A stretch of 64,000 nt of DNA. Source: Acanthopleura granulata (taxonomy: Eukaryota; Mollusca; Polyplacophora; Chitonida; Chitonidae). The translations under genes were made by a program, and so were the position numbers. This document shows, one piece after another, positions 40,983 through 53,211 of this stretch (positions are counted from its first letter, which is position 1; each line of letters starts with the position of its first letter). Below the pieces are notes generated by a model. The model was not told where the DNA came from. It did no database searches and saw nothing but the letters and a program-made list of their open reading frames with translations. The stretch spans positions 11,773,480 through 11,837,479 of the forward strand of contig JABBOT010000080.1 of NCBI GenBank assembly GCA_016165875.1, in the 5' to 3' direction.

Positions 40983-42934
40983 TGATAAGTGTACATTATA
41001 ATTTTGAAATTGTATTTATTGCTTACCTTGAAATGTCGTTGAAGGAAAGGCTCACAAACGGTAGACCCTGTTAGGTATAGAATCATCGATCAACAAAGTT
41101 TCAGCTGAGCTTACCCACGCCATGCAGTATCCTGTGTATTACGCGAGTTCAAATCCCACGACAAGAAGTGATAACGTGATCATGTGCAACACCACATACA
41201 ATTATTAATCTCTACCACAAAGCCGGGCAATACGTATATCGTCTATAGATCGAGCAACAACCCTGGCATTCGTTCATTGCTTTATGTTTTGACAGTACCT
41301 TGCGGTTACACCTAATCGGCAGAGGAAGAGGCAGGTCCCTACAATACAATGTCAGACTAAAGTATTCGAAATAAGCCGGAAAAGAAATGTCAGGCTGTGA
41401 TATGTAGACTTAGGGTACAACCCACGACAGTGTCGGCATTTTATTAAACTGGCTAAGTGCTTTTGCATGATCATGCATTTGCTGAGTTGATCTCGTTTTC
41501 AGTCCAGTTTTGGATCCAAGAGCTTACATCATATGAACAACCCAAGGCAAACTAATTTGAGGGCAGCGTAAAAACTGGACTCCATGAGGCTTGCTTAAAA
41601 TATAACATAATAAGCCATATGGCCATACACCACAGTTTCCCATTTACTTATTTGTTAACGTTTGGCCTCACAGCACTGTCCCTAAATCTGCAAGCCCTAA
41701 ACCCTCCTGGCCTCATCGTCCTTGTCCATTGAGCAAACTCCAGTCAAATTCCTGATAGGATATGACCCATTAAATATTTTGCAAATTTGACAAACAGCTG
41801 ACAGGGGTCAAACCCACCCAGTAAAAGATCAGTGAGCACTGATTTATCACTATTTTTGCCTAGTATGGATCCGCTTCCATTTCCTGAAAAACACACAAAA
41901 TTATACCTGGAATGAAACTTTGAAGACTGTCCTACAAAATGATACCACCCAACAAGCAGAAAAAAATGAAAAGAGGCAGCCCAGGGAGCAAAAGAAAATA
42001 TCTCTAAAAATAGAAAGGAACCAGCTTCGTCCTCCCGACCCGGAAGCAATAGTTGTGGTGTGTAGCCATATAGCGGTTTCGAGTTCCGCATAATTGCGCA
42101 TGAGCAGAACGCACCATACGGTAGATAAACAAAAGCACATGGCCATTCCTGTCTATCTGTTAATATTACAGGCTTTAGCAATAGCCCAGTGTATAGCTCA
42201 GTTCTAATTTTTTTCTGTGTTTTTCACAGAGTTTTCCATTTGAAACAGCCCCAGTCTCAAATGTCACACAGACACATGAAATGCACGAAATGGGCTGAAT
42301 CGTGTGTGACTGCCTACGGTTACAATGCCTTCAACACAGCCAGGAGTGTCTTTTTATCTACCAGTGAAAGAAGTCCGGTCATGCGCAGTCAAAACAACTG
42401 CCTGGCTTGTTTGTTTATGTATATTTACGGGATTTGGGCCTGAAGGGTGTAAGAGATGATTAAGGCTATAACCTATACATGGAATTTGTTTAACGCAGAT
42501 AAAGACTGTGTTCTTTTAACTGGCTACTATTGGGAATTGATTACCAGTCTTATCTAAATAAAGTTCTAAATGCGACTATTTACGCGCAATGACTGTGTAA
42601 ATGCGGCTTGGTAGGGAAGCGGGTATTGCTATGTCTTTTCCACACTGAAAAAGGAAAACAAACTGTATAAATGAAGTCAGCATCATCAACATTGAAGGTC
42701 ATTAAAAACTGTAGCTGACATTACGTTTATTTTCAGTTTTAGACTTTTTTTTAGAGTTGAATGTTGTCAAATGTTTTGGTAGTATGCATGGTGAGCTTTA
42801 TTGATAATACATATTAATAATACATGTTACCTGTGAGGTTACATAACCGTTTCTACACATTTATGTTCAGTTCTGATTAATGCCAATTCTGTTTGAAACT
42901 TATTGTACCTATTGTTTCTAACTTCCATGTAAAA
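40983..42934. other. Intergenic, no gene recognised
   Basis: Contains a minus-strand open frame (41744-42181) and a plus-strand one (42189-42443), neither recognisable. A GAGTTCAAATCCCACGAC word near 41148 recalls a B box but has no clear tRNA partner. Confidence 0.5.
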
Positions 42935-43085
42935 GCCAGTAACCTGCAGATGGTCGTGGGTTTCTACCGGGATCCACCCGGTTTCCTACCACCTTAAGGC
43001 TTGCCCACGTCGTATAAGTGAAATATTCTTGAGTATAACGTCACACACCAATGAAGTAAATGCGTAAATAAAGAAATAAATAAAT
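42935..43085 (+). mobile_element. 5'-truncated SINE
   Basis: GCCAGTAACCTGCAGATGG, CGTATAAGTGAAATATTC, TTGAGTATAACGTCACACACC and an AAAT-like tail. Confidence 0.8.
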
Positions 43086-43504
43086 GCTGGCTATGTTCTT
43101 CGTTCAGAAGTTCATCACCTTGAGTGCTAGGAAACGAAAACTTATCAGGACACGTTTTATTTCCGGAGCATGTCTCTGTTCTCAGCTGCAGCTAATATGT
43201 GGGTTAATGTTTAAGGGGTATTTATTCATCGGTAGATTTTGCGACAAGCTACTCTGAGGTAGAGAGAGAAATTGTTTATAACTTGTAACTCAGTACAATC
43301 TCGGTAGGCCTATATAGGTCTAACCACCCACAAACAGGGATATCCCTGCAGATTTCCCAGGTCAAAAAGCCAGTCCAAAGATCTACCCTCCCAGAACATG
43401 GAAAACAGAGCAATGTAAATGGGAACATCGCAGTAGTTAACCCAGGTCTATAGGCCAACACACACTGTACTTTTCTATGTTTCACAAAACACTGAGTAGT
43501 TAAA

Positions 43505-43855
43505 ATGTCGTTAGCACTAGTACAGAGGCTAAATTGTTTGTGCAGACATCCAGGCGGCTTGGGTGCAGTTTGTTGTAACATACATATGTTTTTACTAGAT
43601 GGTATCTCGATACGGCTCCTACTTGATCCTCTCTGCCAACAGTCATATCCTACTTTTCCATGCAACTCAAGCTTTGCCACAGAAACTCATGTCGGCTGCA
43701 TGACAGCTTTCATCTAAAAGATAGTTAAGTGCTTTTCTCTGAACTTACAGGGGAGAAAAATGTGGTTTTCTTTTCGATTCTTTACATGTGTTTGCTGAGA
43801 TATCAATTTGACGAAAGATTAGTAAAATGTTAGTTTTGCCTACCCAGCAGGCCGT
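43505..43855 (+). repeat. Dispersed repeat, inverted partner of 48525-48875
   Basis: Shares, in reverse complement with 48525-48875, GGCGGCTTGGGTGCAGTTT, GTTTTTACTAGATGG, TACTTGATCCTCTC, GCATGACAG, TTAAGTGCTTTTCTCT and AAATGTTAGTTTTGCC in the same order. No protein recognised. The frames on both strands here (43276-43680 minus, 43505-43717 plus) are not supported. Confidence 0.8.
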
Positions 43856-44986
43856 CCGCATCACGTCCATGAACGATCAACGTCCTTACCATACATTTAC
43901 GCTAGAATCAAGTATACATCGCGTAAAGGAAGTGCAAATGCTACCTTTCATGTTCTTGAAGCAGGGAAAAATCTGCAAATGAAACTGTTTTCATTTGTTT
44001 CGCCGATGAAATGAACCAGTTTTCCACTGTACTTAACCAGTTATAAGCAGGTACGCAAGAAAATAATTACAGTATGTATGTTGAAAGAAGGTCTAAATTA
44101 ACAACAGGCTTTGGTAAATGGGAGGGTAAAGCTCTTAATCCTATACAGTCATGTCTTTTTCTTGTTTCGGACACCATACTTATAGAACCAGGGAAATCTG
44201 CTGTCTAAAAAGGACGATACCAAATTTGCACTTCAGCAATGACAAAATTTGTGTACCACTGATCCTCATGCCATTGTGTACACGCCACACGAAATACACA
44301 ACTTGTGTACTGCTGATACCGGTAGAGAAAGGCGCGTGGAAACAAACAAGTGTAGGCAAAGCCATAATTTAATTGGACAGACTGCCATTACGTTTGGAGC
44401 TCACCAACCAATATGCATGATTCAAATATATGAAATTATAATATTATACACCGTAAGGTGTGATTCTGCTCCAGTACTGGTGATTGGGTAAAACAGCAGT
44501 ATCATATGAGGGATGTATAGGGTTAACCCAATTTAACAATGATTTCAACTCGAAAGGGTGTACGCTGCATTAAAGAAAAGACAACACTAGAATGTCTTTT
44601 TTTTTTATTTCGTCGACAAAAAGTTATTTTAAGAAAGTCAAAAAAAAGCTCCATTTTATATTTGTGATATTTCGTAACCGAGAAATCGCAGCTAAAACTA
44701 AGAAACAATCGCCCACATTGAGAAATTCCAAAGGCCTGCATTTAATCAAGTTATCAGATTTAACCAACGAGGCACTAGTTATTTCTATAACCCGAGGACG
44801 CCACTCTTTCCGCTGACGTCATACGCACGCGAACTCTGTCTTTCCTTGGAGTCATGTGAGAGTCAGGTAGGAGTGACCAAGAACGTGAATCAAAATATTT
44901 GTGGCCATTTAGATTAGATTTCCTCTTTCTTCCGAAATAAACCAGGTTATATTATTTGTTGTCTTTTCCTTTACCGTTGGATTTAT
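43856..44986. other. Intergenic, no recognisable features
   Basis: Unique sequence with one palindromic TGACGTCA at 44814-44821. Confidence 0.55.
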
Positions 44987-45128
44987 CTTTATTTATTTAT
45001 TTATTTGATTGGCGCTTTACGCCGTACTCAACAATATTTCACATATATGAAAAGGGCCAGCATTATGGTGGAATAAAATCGGGCAGAGCCCGGGGAAACC
45101 CACGACCATCCGCAGGTTGATGACGGAC
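44987..45128 (-). mobile_element. SINE 3' half
   Basis: ATTT-repeat tail, GATTGGCGCTTTACGCCG, GCATTATGGTGGAATAAAA, CACGACCATCCGCAGGTTG, then abrupt loss of similarity. Confidence 0.85.
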
Positions 45129-45359
45129 AGAATCTTCTTTATGGTACACTAGGATAATTGGATTTCCACGATATGATTTATAACTTACATCTGTCTGTAT
45201 AAAACTTCTATTTAATAGCTTTTTTGACACATGGTTTGGAGGTTCTTTGCGAAAAGTTGTTTTAAACATTGTTTAGGTGATCATTCTATTTTGTCTGTTA
45301 CATAGGACAACGCAATTTTTTAGCATATTATTTAAGAGTTTTTTGTGATATCTTTTTCT

Positions 45360-46430
45360 ACTCGATGTCCGGAAATGCTGAGTGAAAGCTATTTGTACTC
45401 AGTGTTAAGGACTTCTGTATGATAACTTGTCGTACTCATTGTTTGAGAATTCTGTGTGAAAACTTGTTCTGTTCAATGCTTGGAAACTCTTGGCGCAAAC
45501 TTGTACCACTCAGTGTTTGCGAGTTCTGTGTGAAAGCATGTTCCACTCAGTGTTAGAAGTTTTTTTATGTTTTCTCCTAGCTGATGAGTTCTTTGGGAAA
45601 GCATGTTCTACTAAATGTTTGAGAGTTTTCTATGAATGCCTGCTCCTCCCAAAGTGTAAAGTGAATGACAGCGCATGTTATAAGTTAGGTTTGCCAAAAA
45701 GGTTGCATAATATTATGTTTATTTCGGTGAAATATTTTTTCTAACAGCTACCACAACAGTGGAAACTTATATTTGACCGTGCTCCATCGCCTAGCATGAA
45801 ACGCAAGATAATGGTTAATTGTTTTAAGCGCGGAACACACTTGCCACCTGAGACTGTAGCAAGCTGCTAGGGTTGTGGTTGAAACCTAAGTATATATGTC
45901 AATTCATGATATGAAGTAATGAAGAAACTTACTACCGCCACAATACAACGGCCTGGAAATACTTTGCAGTGTTGATCACCCATGTACTTGTTATAATTAA
46001 AACATATAACGTTACAATAGTGTGCTGTACGTACGTTATTACGTGTTACAATGACAGACAACTCAGAACATTTAAGTCACAACTCATAAGCAGCTGATAT
46101 CTTCCAGATCTCCATTCGGCAGCACAATACCCCACACTTCAAACGAAGCTAATTCAGCAACGAATTCATTCAATTCAAACAGGTTTTTATGTTCAAGAGA
46201 GAATTTTATAATCTTTTTAAAACAGTACCTCAGTCATGAGCTGTCTTTACTCTAAGGACCCCAAACATCTACCCATTGTTTGGAAGTTATGAGTTTTATT
46301 CCGTGTTTGATAGTTCTGTGTGAAATCTTGCTGTTTTGAATGTTAAGGCGTGTTACGTTAAATTTTGGGCGTTTCTTGTTGACAGCTTTATTGTCCCGAA
46401 TGTTTATGAGTTCCGTGTGAAAGTATGTTT
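45360..46430 (+). repeat. 37-bp minisatellite and degenerate relatives
   Basis: Units approximating TTCTGTGTGAAAACTTGTTC, then TACTCAGTGTTTGAGAG are tandem at 45400-45640 (37-bp spacing) and recur loosely at 46270-46430. The same unit appears reverse-complemented at 47590-47870. Confidence 0.75.
45658..45912 (+). repeat. Dispersed repeat family, copy 1
   Basis: Block AAAGTGAATGACAGCG to GTGAAATATTTTTTCTAACAG, then CTAGGGTTGTGGTTGAAACC, matches the reverse complement of 58230-58495, and in part 50683-50760. Translated frames of the copies look alike only because of DNA similarity; I see no protein family. Confidence 0.8.
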
Positions 46431-46435
46431 GTATG

Positions 46436-46750
46436 TATGCTTAAGTTTGACGTCGTACTTAACAATTTTTCAGATATATTACGACGCTGAGTCCTTAGTA
46501 TATATAGATTCTGTATCTTCTTTTTTCAGGGCGAGCCCATGCTGCCCAAGTGCTGCCGCTACCGCGACATCATTCTGAAGACACCAGACATGACACCCCA
46601 CCCAATCACATTATAATGCCATGACACAGACCAACAAGTCATGTTTCCTTGCTCTAACCTCTCCGTGTTGAGAGCTGAGATAGCAACATGCATCATTTTT
46701 AAAGTCTTTGGTGTGATCTGACCCGGGATTGCTAGTGTTCTAGTCTCAGT
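46436..46750 (-). mobile_element. Second SINE family copy
   Basis: Plus strand: GACGTCGTACTTAACAATTT tail, GACACCAGACATGACACCCC, CAGACCAACAAGTCATG, TTTAAAGTCTTTGGTGTG, ACCCGGGATTGCTAGTG head remnant. Confidence 0.75.
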
Positions 46751-47565
46751 CTTGTTGAGGTCTGTGTTAAACAACTTTTTTCTACCTTGTTTGAAAGGCG
46801 TTTTTGAAAGCTTTCATCTAATCACTCTGTTAGAGTTAAGTGTGGAAATTAGTTCTTTACAGCATTTAACAGTTCTGTGTTCCATATGAAAGCTTACTTT
46901 ACAACTTAAACCCGACATCATTGACAAGGAACGCAGTTTAAACGGCCCAGGGTCAATAGATGGTTTCTATCACACATATATCGTCAAACGTCACCATGCA
47001 CGGTTCGCTTGAGGAAGAATGGCACCTATATACCACAAAGTTTTGAAAGTCCGCAGCAAACGAGCTCTTATGCTTTGGATTAACAGGCCTTTAGCTTTTC
47101 AAGTTCACAGGAACAAGGAAGAACACTTACTGATCAAGATGGCGTCATGTATATATTAACACAGCCCTTTAATTAATTCTAGATCAGTGACGACATACAC
47201 ATCGCAATTAACATTTTTACCTAATCCTGTTGCATGTAGTCATGGTGCTGGGTGTGTAAGTTTCTACCGTTCAAGTATTTACATGACCAGTTGAAATAAA
47301 ACCGTAACTGAGGTAAATCGAAAAGAGGCTGTATATCAGGGATTACCTATGACCAAAGGCCAACTATCAATGCTGTCCCTAATCTGGCCTTACTCTTCAT
47401 GCCGAATTCATTTGTTTCACATGCGGTCTTCCATAGGGTGGAATTATTTTATGTTATAGAAATAAGACCAAAACCAAAAAAAAGTCACACGTCGAACGTC
47501 AAGCACAAAGTGCAAAGCAATCCAGCAAAACTATGAGAAGAGACAGACTGAACAAACGTCAACGT
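46751..47565. other. Intergenic, no recognisable features
   Basis: A weak extra unit of the 37-bp repeat lies near 46860-46900. Otherwise unique. Confidence 0.5.
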
Positions 47566-47589
47566 TTCAAAATTCAAAGGTTTTTGTTT

Positions 47590-47870
47590 TATGACTTGAA
47601 ATGGGTGTGTAGAAAAACAACTTTCGCACAAGGAGTAGAACAAGTCTGCACAAACAACTCCCGGTCATCGAGTAGAACAAACTTTCACACAGAACACCCA
47701 AACATCGAGTAAAACACGTTTTCACACAGAACTGCCAAACTGAGAACAACATACTCTTACTCAGAACTCCCTAGAACAACCTTTCACACACAACTCTTTC
47801 AATAATGTGCCAAAGAATTAACTTTCAGAGCGTATCAAGCAATTCCACAAACAGAGCTTCCGAATACAGC
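47590..47870 (-). repeat. 37-bp minisatellite in inverted orientation
   Basis: Reverse-complement units such as GAGTAGAACAAACTTTCACA, then CAGAACACCCAAACATC, four to six copies, the mirror of the array at 45360-45640. Confidence 0.75.
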
Positions 47871-48524
47871 TGTGGCTTTATCAAGAACATGGCGTTTGAT
47901 TAAGAATACTCCACCGTGTAGTAGCGTGAATTCTCCGAGCTGGATTCGTTCTAAAACAGGGCTGACCCAACTACCTTCGAAAACCTTAATGTTTTATGTT
48001 ATTTCATTTTTCAATGCACTTTTTTCCCAAATAAGCCGTAACGGTGAATTGTCCAGTCCTATCCTCGAATACATGTACATTTATCTCGTTATAGGGATGC
48101 CAATACATTTACTTGTTCAAAACTTTGTGGTGCGTCGATGAAATAAAAAATCCTAAAGGTATCGTAATAAGGGTTTGAATGCATTTAGTACCAAAAACTT
48201 TTCGACAATCTGGGCCTTTTTTCTTATACATTTATTTCTGTAACATAAAACTTTTCCAGCAGACTCGAAAGCACATGTTGGGTATCAGTTTAATTGGTTA
48301 CAGAGGAAAACTACTGCTTGGCGAAAAAAAGTTCATTCATCTGCAAAACAAATTAAAACAGCTTCCTTTGCAGTTTTTCTCTACTTCAGGTACTGTACAG
48401 CCATAGCAGCAGCACCGAGTTTATTTGATGCATGCTTGATTCTGGCCTAAATGTGTTGCGAGGACGTAGGAGGTCTTATATGGGCATGTCTTGCAGGGGA
48501 CTTGTCGACAGTCCCATAACTTGC
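47871..48524. other. Intergenic, no gene recognised
   Basis: Short open frames only (47872-48141 and 48179-48406 plus strand), with no family resemblance. Confidence 0.5.
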
Positions 48525-48875
48525 GCAATCAAAAATCGAGTGGGCAAAACTAACATTTGGCTAACCTTATGTTAGACCGATGTCTCTGTGAAAACATATA
48601 AAGTATCGTAAAGAAAGTCACAGCTTTTTCCTTTAACTATGAGTTTAGAGAAAAGCACTTAACCACCTTTCCTGTGAAAACTGTCATGCAGGTTTTTTTG
48701 GGAAAGCTTGGGTTGCATAAAAAAGGAAGATATGAACCTTTAGGCGGATAGGATCGAGTAGAAACTCGAATAAAAAACCATCTGGTAAAAACATGTGTAA
48801 ATGTCACAAAAAAAACTGCACCCAAGCCGCCTAGGTGTCTGCAAAAGCGATTTGAAGCTAAATACTAGCGGTAAC
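48525..48875 (-). repeat. Dispersed repeat, inverted partner of 43505-43855
   Basis: See the partner entry. The two copies differ by many substitutions and several poly-A length changes, so the duplication is not recent. Confidence 0.8.
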
Positions 48876-49131
48876 GACACATCACTGCATTTTCTTAATT
48901 ATGCTAACTAAAACATCTAATTATTAGGATTAAAGCACTTGTAAACTGACCAAAGGCCGGATTTCACCAGTTACGGGTGACCTTGTGCCAACCATCACAG
49001 TCTCATGGTCGCTCTGGTTTTACCCTTGGTTGTTTGTTTCTTTACTCACGGTAAAATCAGATGGAAGTTCACTGGACTTCTTCTCTCTCACTGAAACAGT
49101 GGTATATCAATAGACCATGTACTGGTGAGAT

Positions 49132-49382
49132 TTGATTTAATTGATTGATTGGTGTTTTACGTCATACTCAAGAATATTTCACTTATATATACGACGGCGG
49201 CCAGCATTGTGGTGGGAGGAAGCCGGGCAGATCCCGAGGGAAGCCCGCGAGCATTCGCAGGTTGTTGGCAGACCTTTCCTCGTACGGCCTAAGAGGAAGC
49301 TAGCGTAGACTGGACTTAAACTCACAGTCACTGCATTGGTGAGAGACTCCTGGGTCATTACACTGGGCTGACCGAGACCCCC
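49132..49382 (-). mobile_element. tRNA-derived SINE, full length
   Basis: GATTGATTGGTGTTTTACG, AAGAATATTTCACTTATA, GAGGAAGCTAGCGTAGACTG, GGTGAGAGACTCCTGGGTC. It belongs with the copy at 62738-62922 to a subfamily having GAGGAAGCTAGC and TTAAACTCACAGTCACTGC. Confidence 0.85.
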
Positions 49383-49548
49383 GGATATACAGAGCTAGGG
49401 GGAAACCCACGACCATCCATATGTTGCTAGCACACTTTCCCACGGAGAGGAAGCCAGCATGAGCTGGACTTGAACTCACAGCGACAGCATTGGTGACAGG
49501 CTCCTGGGCCATTACGCTGCGGTAGAGCGCTAACCAACTGAGGCCCCC
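49383..49548 (-). mobile_element. Second SINE copy abutting the first, tail missing
   Basis: Continues directly from 49382 with GGATATACAGAGCTAGGGGG, then core and head (CCAGCATGAGCTGGACTTG, GCGCTAACCAACTGAGGCCC). Head-to-core tandem in the same orientation. Confidence 0.8.
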
Positions 49549-51411
49549 CTGTGCTAGTGAGAACCACACCGGGAGTACACATGTCCCAGGATTTCCTCTT
49601 TTGGCTACAGTCGTTTTACTTATGGTCGCCAATGGCTAACTATTATTTTTTGTTAAAGAAATAAAAAAATAACCCACCAAAAATCATAAAATGGATATAG
49701 TAAAACTTGATGAAGAAATTGTTCAAAACAAATACAAAGTAACCCAGCAAAAATAAGAAAGAACTGACAGACTGAACATACGTCACATATTGCTCAGAAA
49801 ATCCAGGTTTTTTGATCTGATGACTGCAAACAGGTGGGTGGAATGCGCTGAGTTTCTGTTCAAATGTTGTCATAAAGATGCTAGTTTAAGCGCTACACGT
49901 GCCACTTGTTACACGAACGCCATGTTTCCTCATTCGCCCAGAGCTATGCCAAGCCCCGTTGAGCTCAACATGACGAATGTCTTAAAAAACGTCTTCACTT
50001 CTGGAAATGACTTGTGATTACGTCTCCCAAATTGATTTCTTCGACTGGCTATTTGCACTGCCTTTAACCCTCACTGAAATTTAATGAAAAAGAGAATTAA
50101 CATATTAGTGGGTAAAATTGGAATACACAGTTAAGTCTAATCCAAGGAATCTCTTTTGTTTGCCGAGACAACATGGCGCCTTTAGACATCACGTGACGGA
50201 TTGCGTCCGTTTGATTGGTTTTACGTGTGACACTTTTCTGTTACTCCTGTAGAATCGACCTTGCTACCTCTGTCGAAACGGAGGAACTAACAAACTGCAT
50301 AGCCATTTCCTTTCCTTGTGTTAGACATTGTCAGTGACGATTCACGTTATGCGCTCAATGATTTGATATTTTTCTGGCATGAATCTGCATGTCAGTGATC
50401 TAGTTTCATTGGTTCGATTTCTCACGTTCTACGACATGCTCAATCAAAGTTTGAATGAATGCGTGGCCTATACAGATCAAAGGGAATCTAACTGTATGTG
50501 TTTAGGTGGTTCGAGTTTCCTGCCACCAAACACGGGTAGAAAACCTCACCTAAATGGTTACAAAAACAGCACGAGTCTAGAGTACAGAAGCCAATAGAAG
50601 ACAGATCGCTACCACGCTACCTTGCTACCTCGCTACCTCGCTGTTTCTAACAGCGGGCGTTAGCAAAGGTAATTATGTTAACGTGAAAGACAGGGTATAT
50701 TATGAGTTAAGTCTACTGAAAAGGTTGGACAATATTGTGGTAAAGTATTATTATTTAAGCGCCGATGGAGCACTCCATATGTTCTTCCGGTGGAATCACA
50801 GAAACTGTCGACATGAACCCGTCCAAATTACTTACTTATACACTTTTTTTTTTTGGTACCTTATGTTTTTATACCTTGTTTTGAAACTATCATGGTCCTG
50901 TGATTACTGACCTGGATCGAGCCTCGATTATTGTTGACAACAATTGAAACGTAAAAAGACACGCTTTGGTCGACGTCTAGATTCACAGGATAATTTGCGA
51001 TGCTGCTAACTAAATACCGTATATTTCGCTTCAGTGAGACCTTCGCAAATAACTCGTGGTTCACCCATGTATTCAGCTGACACTAGTTCTCCAAGCACCA
51101 TTCCTTCAGTTTCCGCGCTCACTGTCCAGGACTGTGGTTCCTAAAAGACTCGGTTGCCCCAGTGCCCCCAGACGTCTTGTGGAATGGCGCTGTCTACACC
51201 ACCTGTTAGGTATCGACTGAAAAACCCTTTGTCTTGTTTGATTCCATCCCGTGAGAGATCTTGAGCCCACTTAGGCCACTCTCAGATCATTCGCTCTACA
51301 CAGCCGGCTTGGCTTAGGAAAAACTGGACAACTTTGTGCTGTCATAACATAGCCTGACTCTCAAGTCCGCAACCCGTTGCCCTTATGGCTTGGGGTTAAG
51401 CCCTCAGTAGA
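49549..51411. other. Intergenic, one small dispersed-repeat fragment
   Basis: 50683-50760 matches part of the 45658-45912 family. A short CGCTACCTTGCTACCTCGCT run is at 50607-50642. Otherwise no gene or repeat seen. Confidence 0.6.
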
Positions 51412-51627
51412 GTCATGCACAAAGTGATCGCGTCATGAATGGCACAAGAACCGTCACTTCAGCCGGAAGTGCAAACAAATAATTTGTGAATTTCAAAACG
51501 TTTGTCATATTTAAGTTCATATCAGTAGTTCAACGGAACGGAAGAGGATTACGATTAGGAATAGGCTTATTTACGATATTAAAACATTGTAAACTCAACT
51601 GCATACCTGAAAATACCACTACTTTTC
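51412..51627 (+). repeat. 216-bp inverted repeat, left arm
   Basis: From GTCATGCACAAAGTGATCGC to ATACCACTACTTTTC. As far as I can align by eye it is identical to the reverse complement of 52996-53211 over all 216 bases. Confidence 0.9.
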
Positions 51628-52044
51628 TTCAGACCTCTGTATATATCCAGTCTTAACCAGGTTAAAGCAGCTCCCAAACAGCAATCAAAACTCGTCGTCA
51701 ATCGACGTATTGATTCATGGTTATAGCGGACAATGACCCGATATATCACTGGTGGATGAGGTTAATTTCGACGTACTGTTACGTATTGTTAAGGGTTAAT
51801 TATGTTTGGATGAGACTTATCATTATATCTTGGCTGTCCATTCTGACTGAACGAACGAGCTAAATGGTATTTGAGTGCACACGTACCATAACCTAAACCA
51901 CGTTCGCAAATTGCGATTTGCCTAGCGAGGTGCAAAATGTGACCAAATTGTAGCGTTTGCCCAGTTATTTGAACTTAATCGAAGAACACAAATTTATGGT
52001 ATGGAACAGTCACTCAGTTAACTGAAGTACATCTGATCACATCA

Positions 52045-52300
52045 GATTTAGTAACCTTCTGCCATGAGATCCAGAGATCTGGTATCAATCCTGGGTCGGG
52101 TCATACCAAAGACTTTAATAATGGTACTTGTTGTTGCCTCGCTTAGCGGTCAGCACTCAGAGGTTAGAGCAAGGAAACAGGACTGGTCGGCCTGGTGTCA
52201 GTATAATGTGACTTGGTGGGGTATCATGTCTGTTGTCTTTGGCATGATGTTCAAATGGCATGTACTCGCCCTGCCACAGGTCACAGGACATCAGTACATA
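52045..52300 (+). mobile_element. Second SINE family copy, plus orientation
   Basis: ATCAATCCTGGGTCGGGTC (B-box region), CAAAGACTTTAATAATGG, GACTGGTCGGCCTGGTG, TAATGTGACTTGGTGGGG, then loss of the tail. Lies between the 216-bp arms. Confidence 0.7.
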
Positions 52301-52357
52301 CACACTAAGGACTTCTCGTCGTAATATGAATGGAAAATTGTCATGCACGACGTAAAG

Positions 52358-52428
52358 CCAAGCACACACACGCACACACGCACGCACACACCCACGCACA
52401 CACACCCACACACTCACACACACGCATA
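52358..52428. repeat. CA-rich microsatellite
   Basis: Imperfect (CA)n with CG and CCC interruptions. Confidence 0.95.
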
Positions 52429-52616
52429 CATAAACGGATGTATGATAGTGACGGGTTTACGATACCTTGTTATCAAACTTACTGGAATTAAATCACATTT
52501 AGCAAAAGGTACAGCTTCTTTTTATTACCCAGTGTAAAGTAAACTCACATTAAATGGATACAAGATGTCATTTGTAATTACACATGTCTGTGACTTAAAT
52601 TCATATTTTTCCATAG

Positions 52617-52883
52617 GTTTATTTATTCATTTGATTAGTGTTTTACGCCATACCCAAGAGTATTTCACTTTTCTGACGGTCGCCAGCGTTATGGTGAGAG
52701 GAAACCGGGCAGAGCCCGGGGAGAAATCCCACGACCATCCGTAGGTTGTTGGCAGACCTTCCCACGTACGGCCGGAGAGGAAGCCAGCTTGAGCTGGACT
52801 TGCTCACAGCGACCGCATTGGTGACAGGCGCTGGGTCATAGCGCAACGCTGACGCGCTACTCCCCTCGGCCACGTAGGCCCCC
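52617..52883 (-). mobile_element. tRNA-derived SINE, full length
   Basis: GATTAGTGTTTTACGCC, AAGAGTATTTCACTTTTC, CACGACCATCCGTAGGTTG, CGGCCGGAGAGGAAGCCAGC, with a head ending in CCACGTAGGCCCCC. Inside the inverted-repeat-bounded segment. Confidence 0.88.
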
Positions 52884-52995
52884 TAGCTGTAGGTATACAT
52901 CTTCTTAACACGTTATAAACTTCATTATATACTAGTTAACAAATGATACCACACTGAAAGCTTTGGAGTTCCCAAGAGAAAGAAAAGAATCTGTT

Positions 52996-53211
52996 GAAAA
53001 GTAGTGGTATTTTCAGGTATGCAGTTGAGTTTACAATGTTTTAATATCGTAAATAAGCCTATTCCTAATCGTAATCCTCTTCCGTTCCGTTGAACTACTG
53101 ATATGAACTTAAATATGACAAACGTTTTGAAATTCACAAATTATTTGTTTGCACTTCCGGCTGAAGTGACGGTTCTTGTGCCATTCATGACGCGATCACT
53201 TTGTGCATGAC
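52996..53211 (-). repeat. 216-bp inverted repeat, right arm
   Basis: Reverse complement of 51412-51627. Identity breaks at GTGCATGAC|GTGAACG outside and GAAAAG|TTGTC inside. The segment bounded by the arms is exactly 1,800 bp. Confidence 0.9.

Noticed and set aside
41744..42181. 145-codon minus-strand gene
   Set aside because: No recognisable domain, no ATG that defines it, and its flanks are intergenic. It is left as an unsupported frame.
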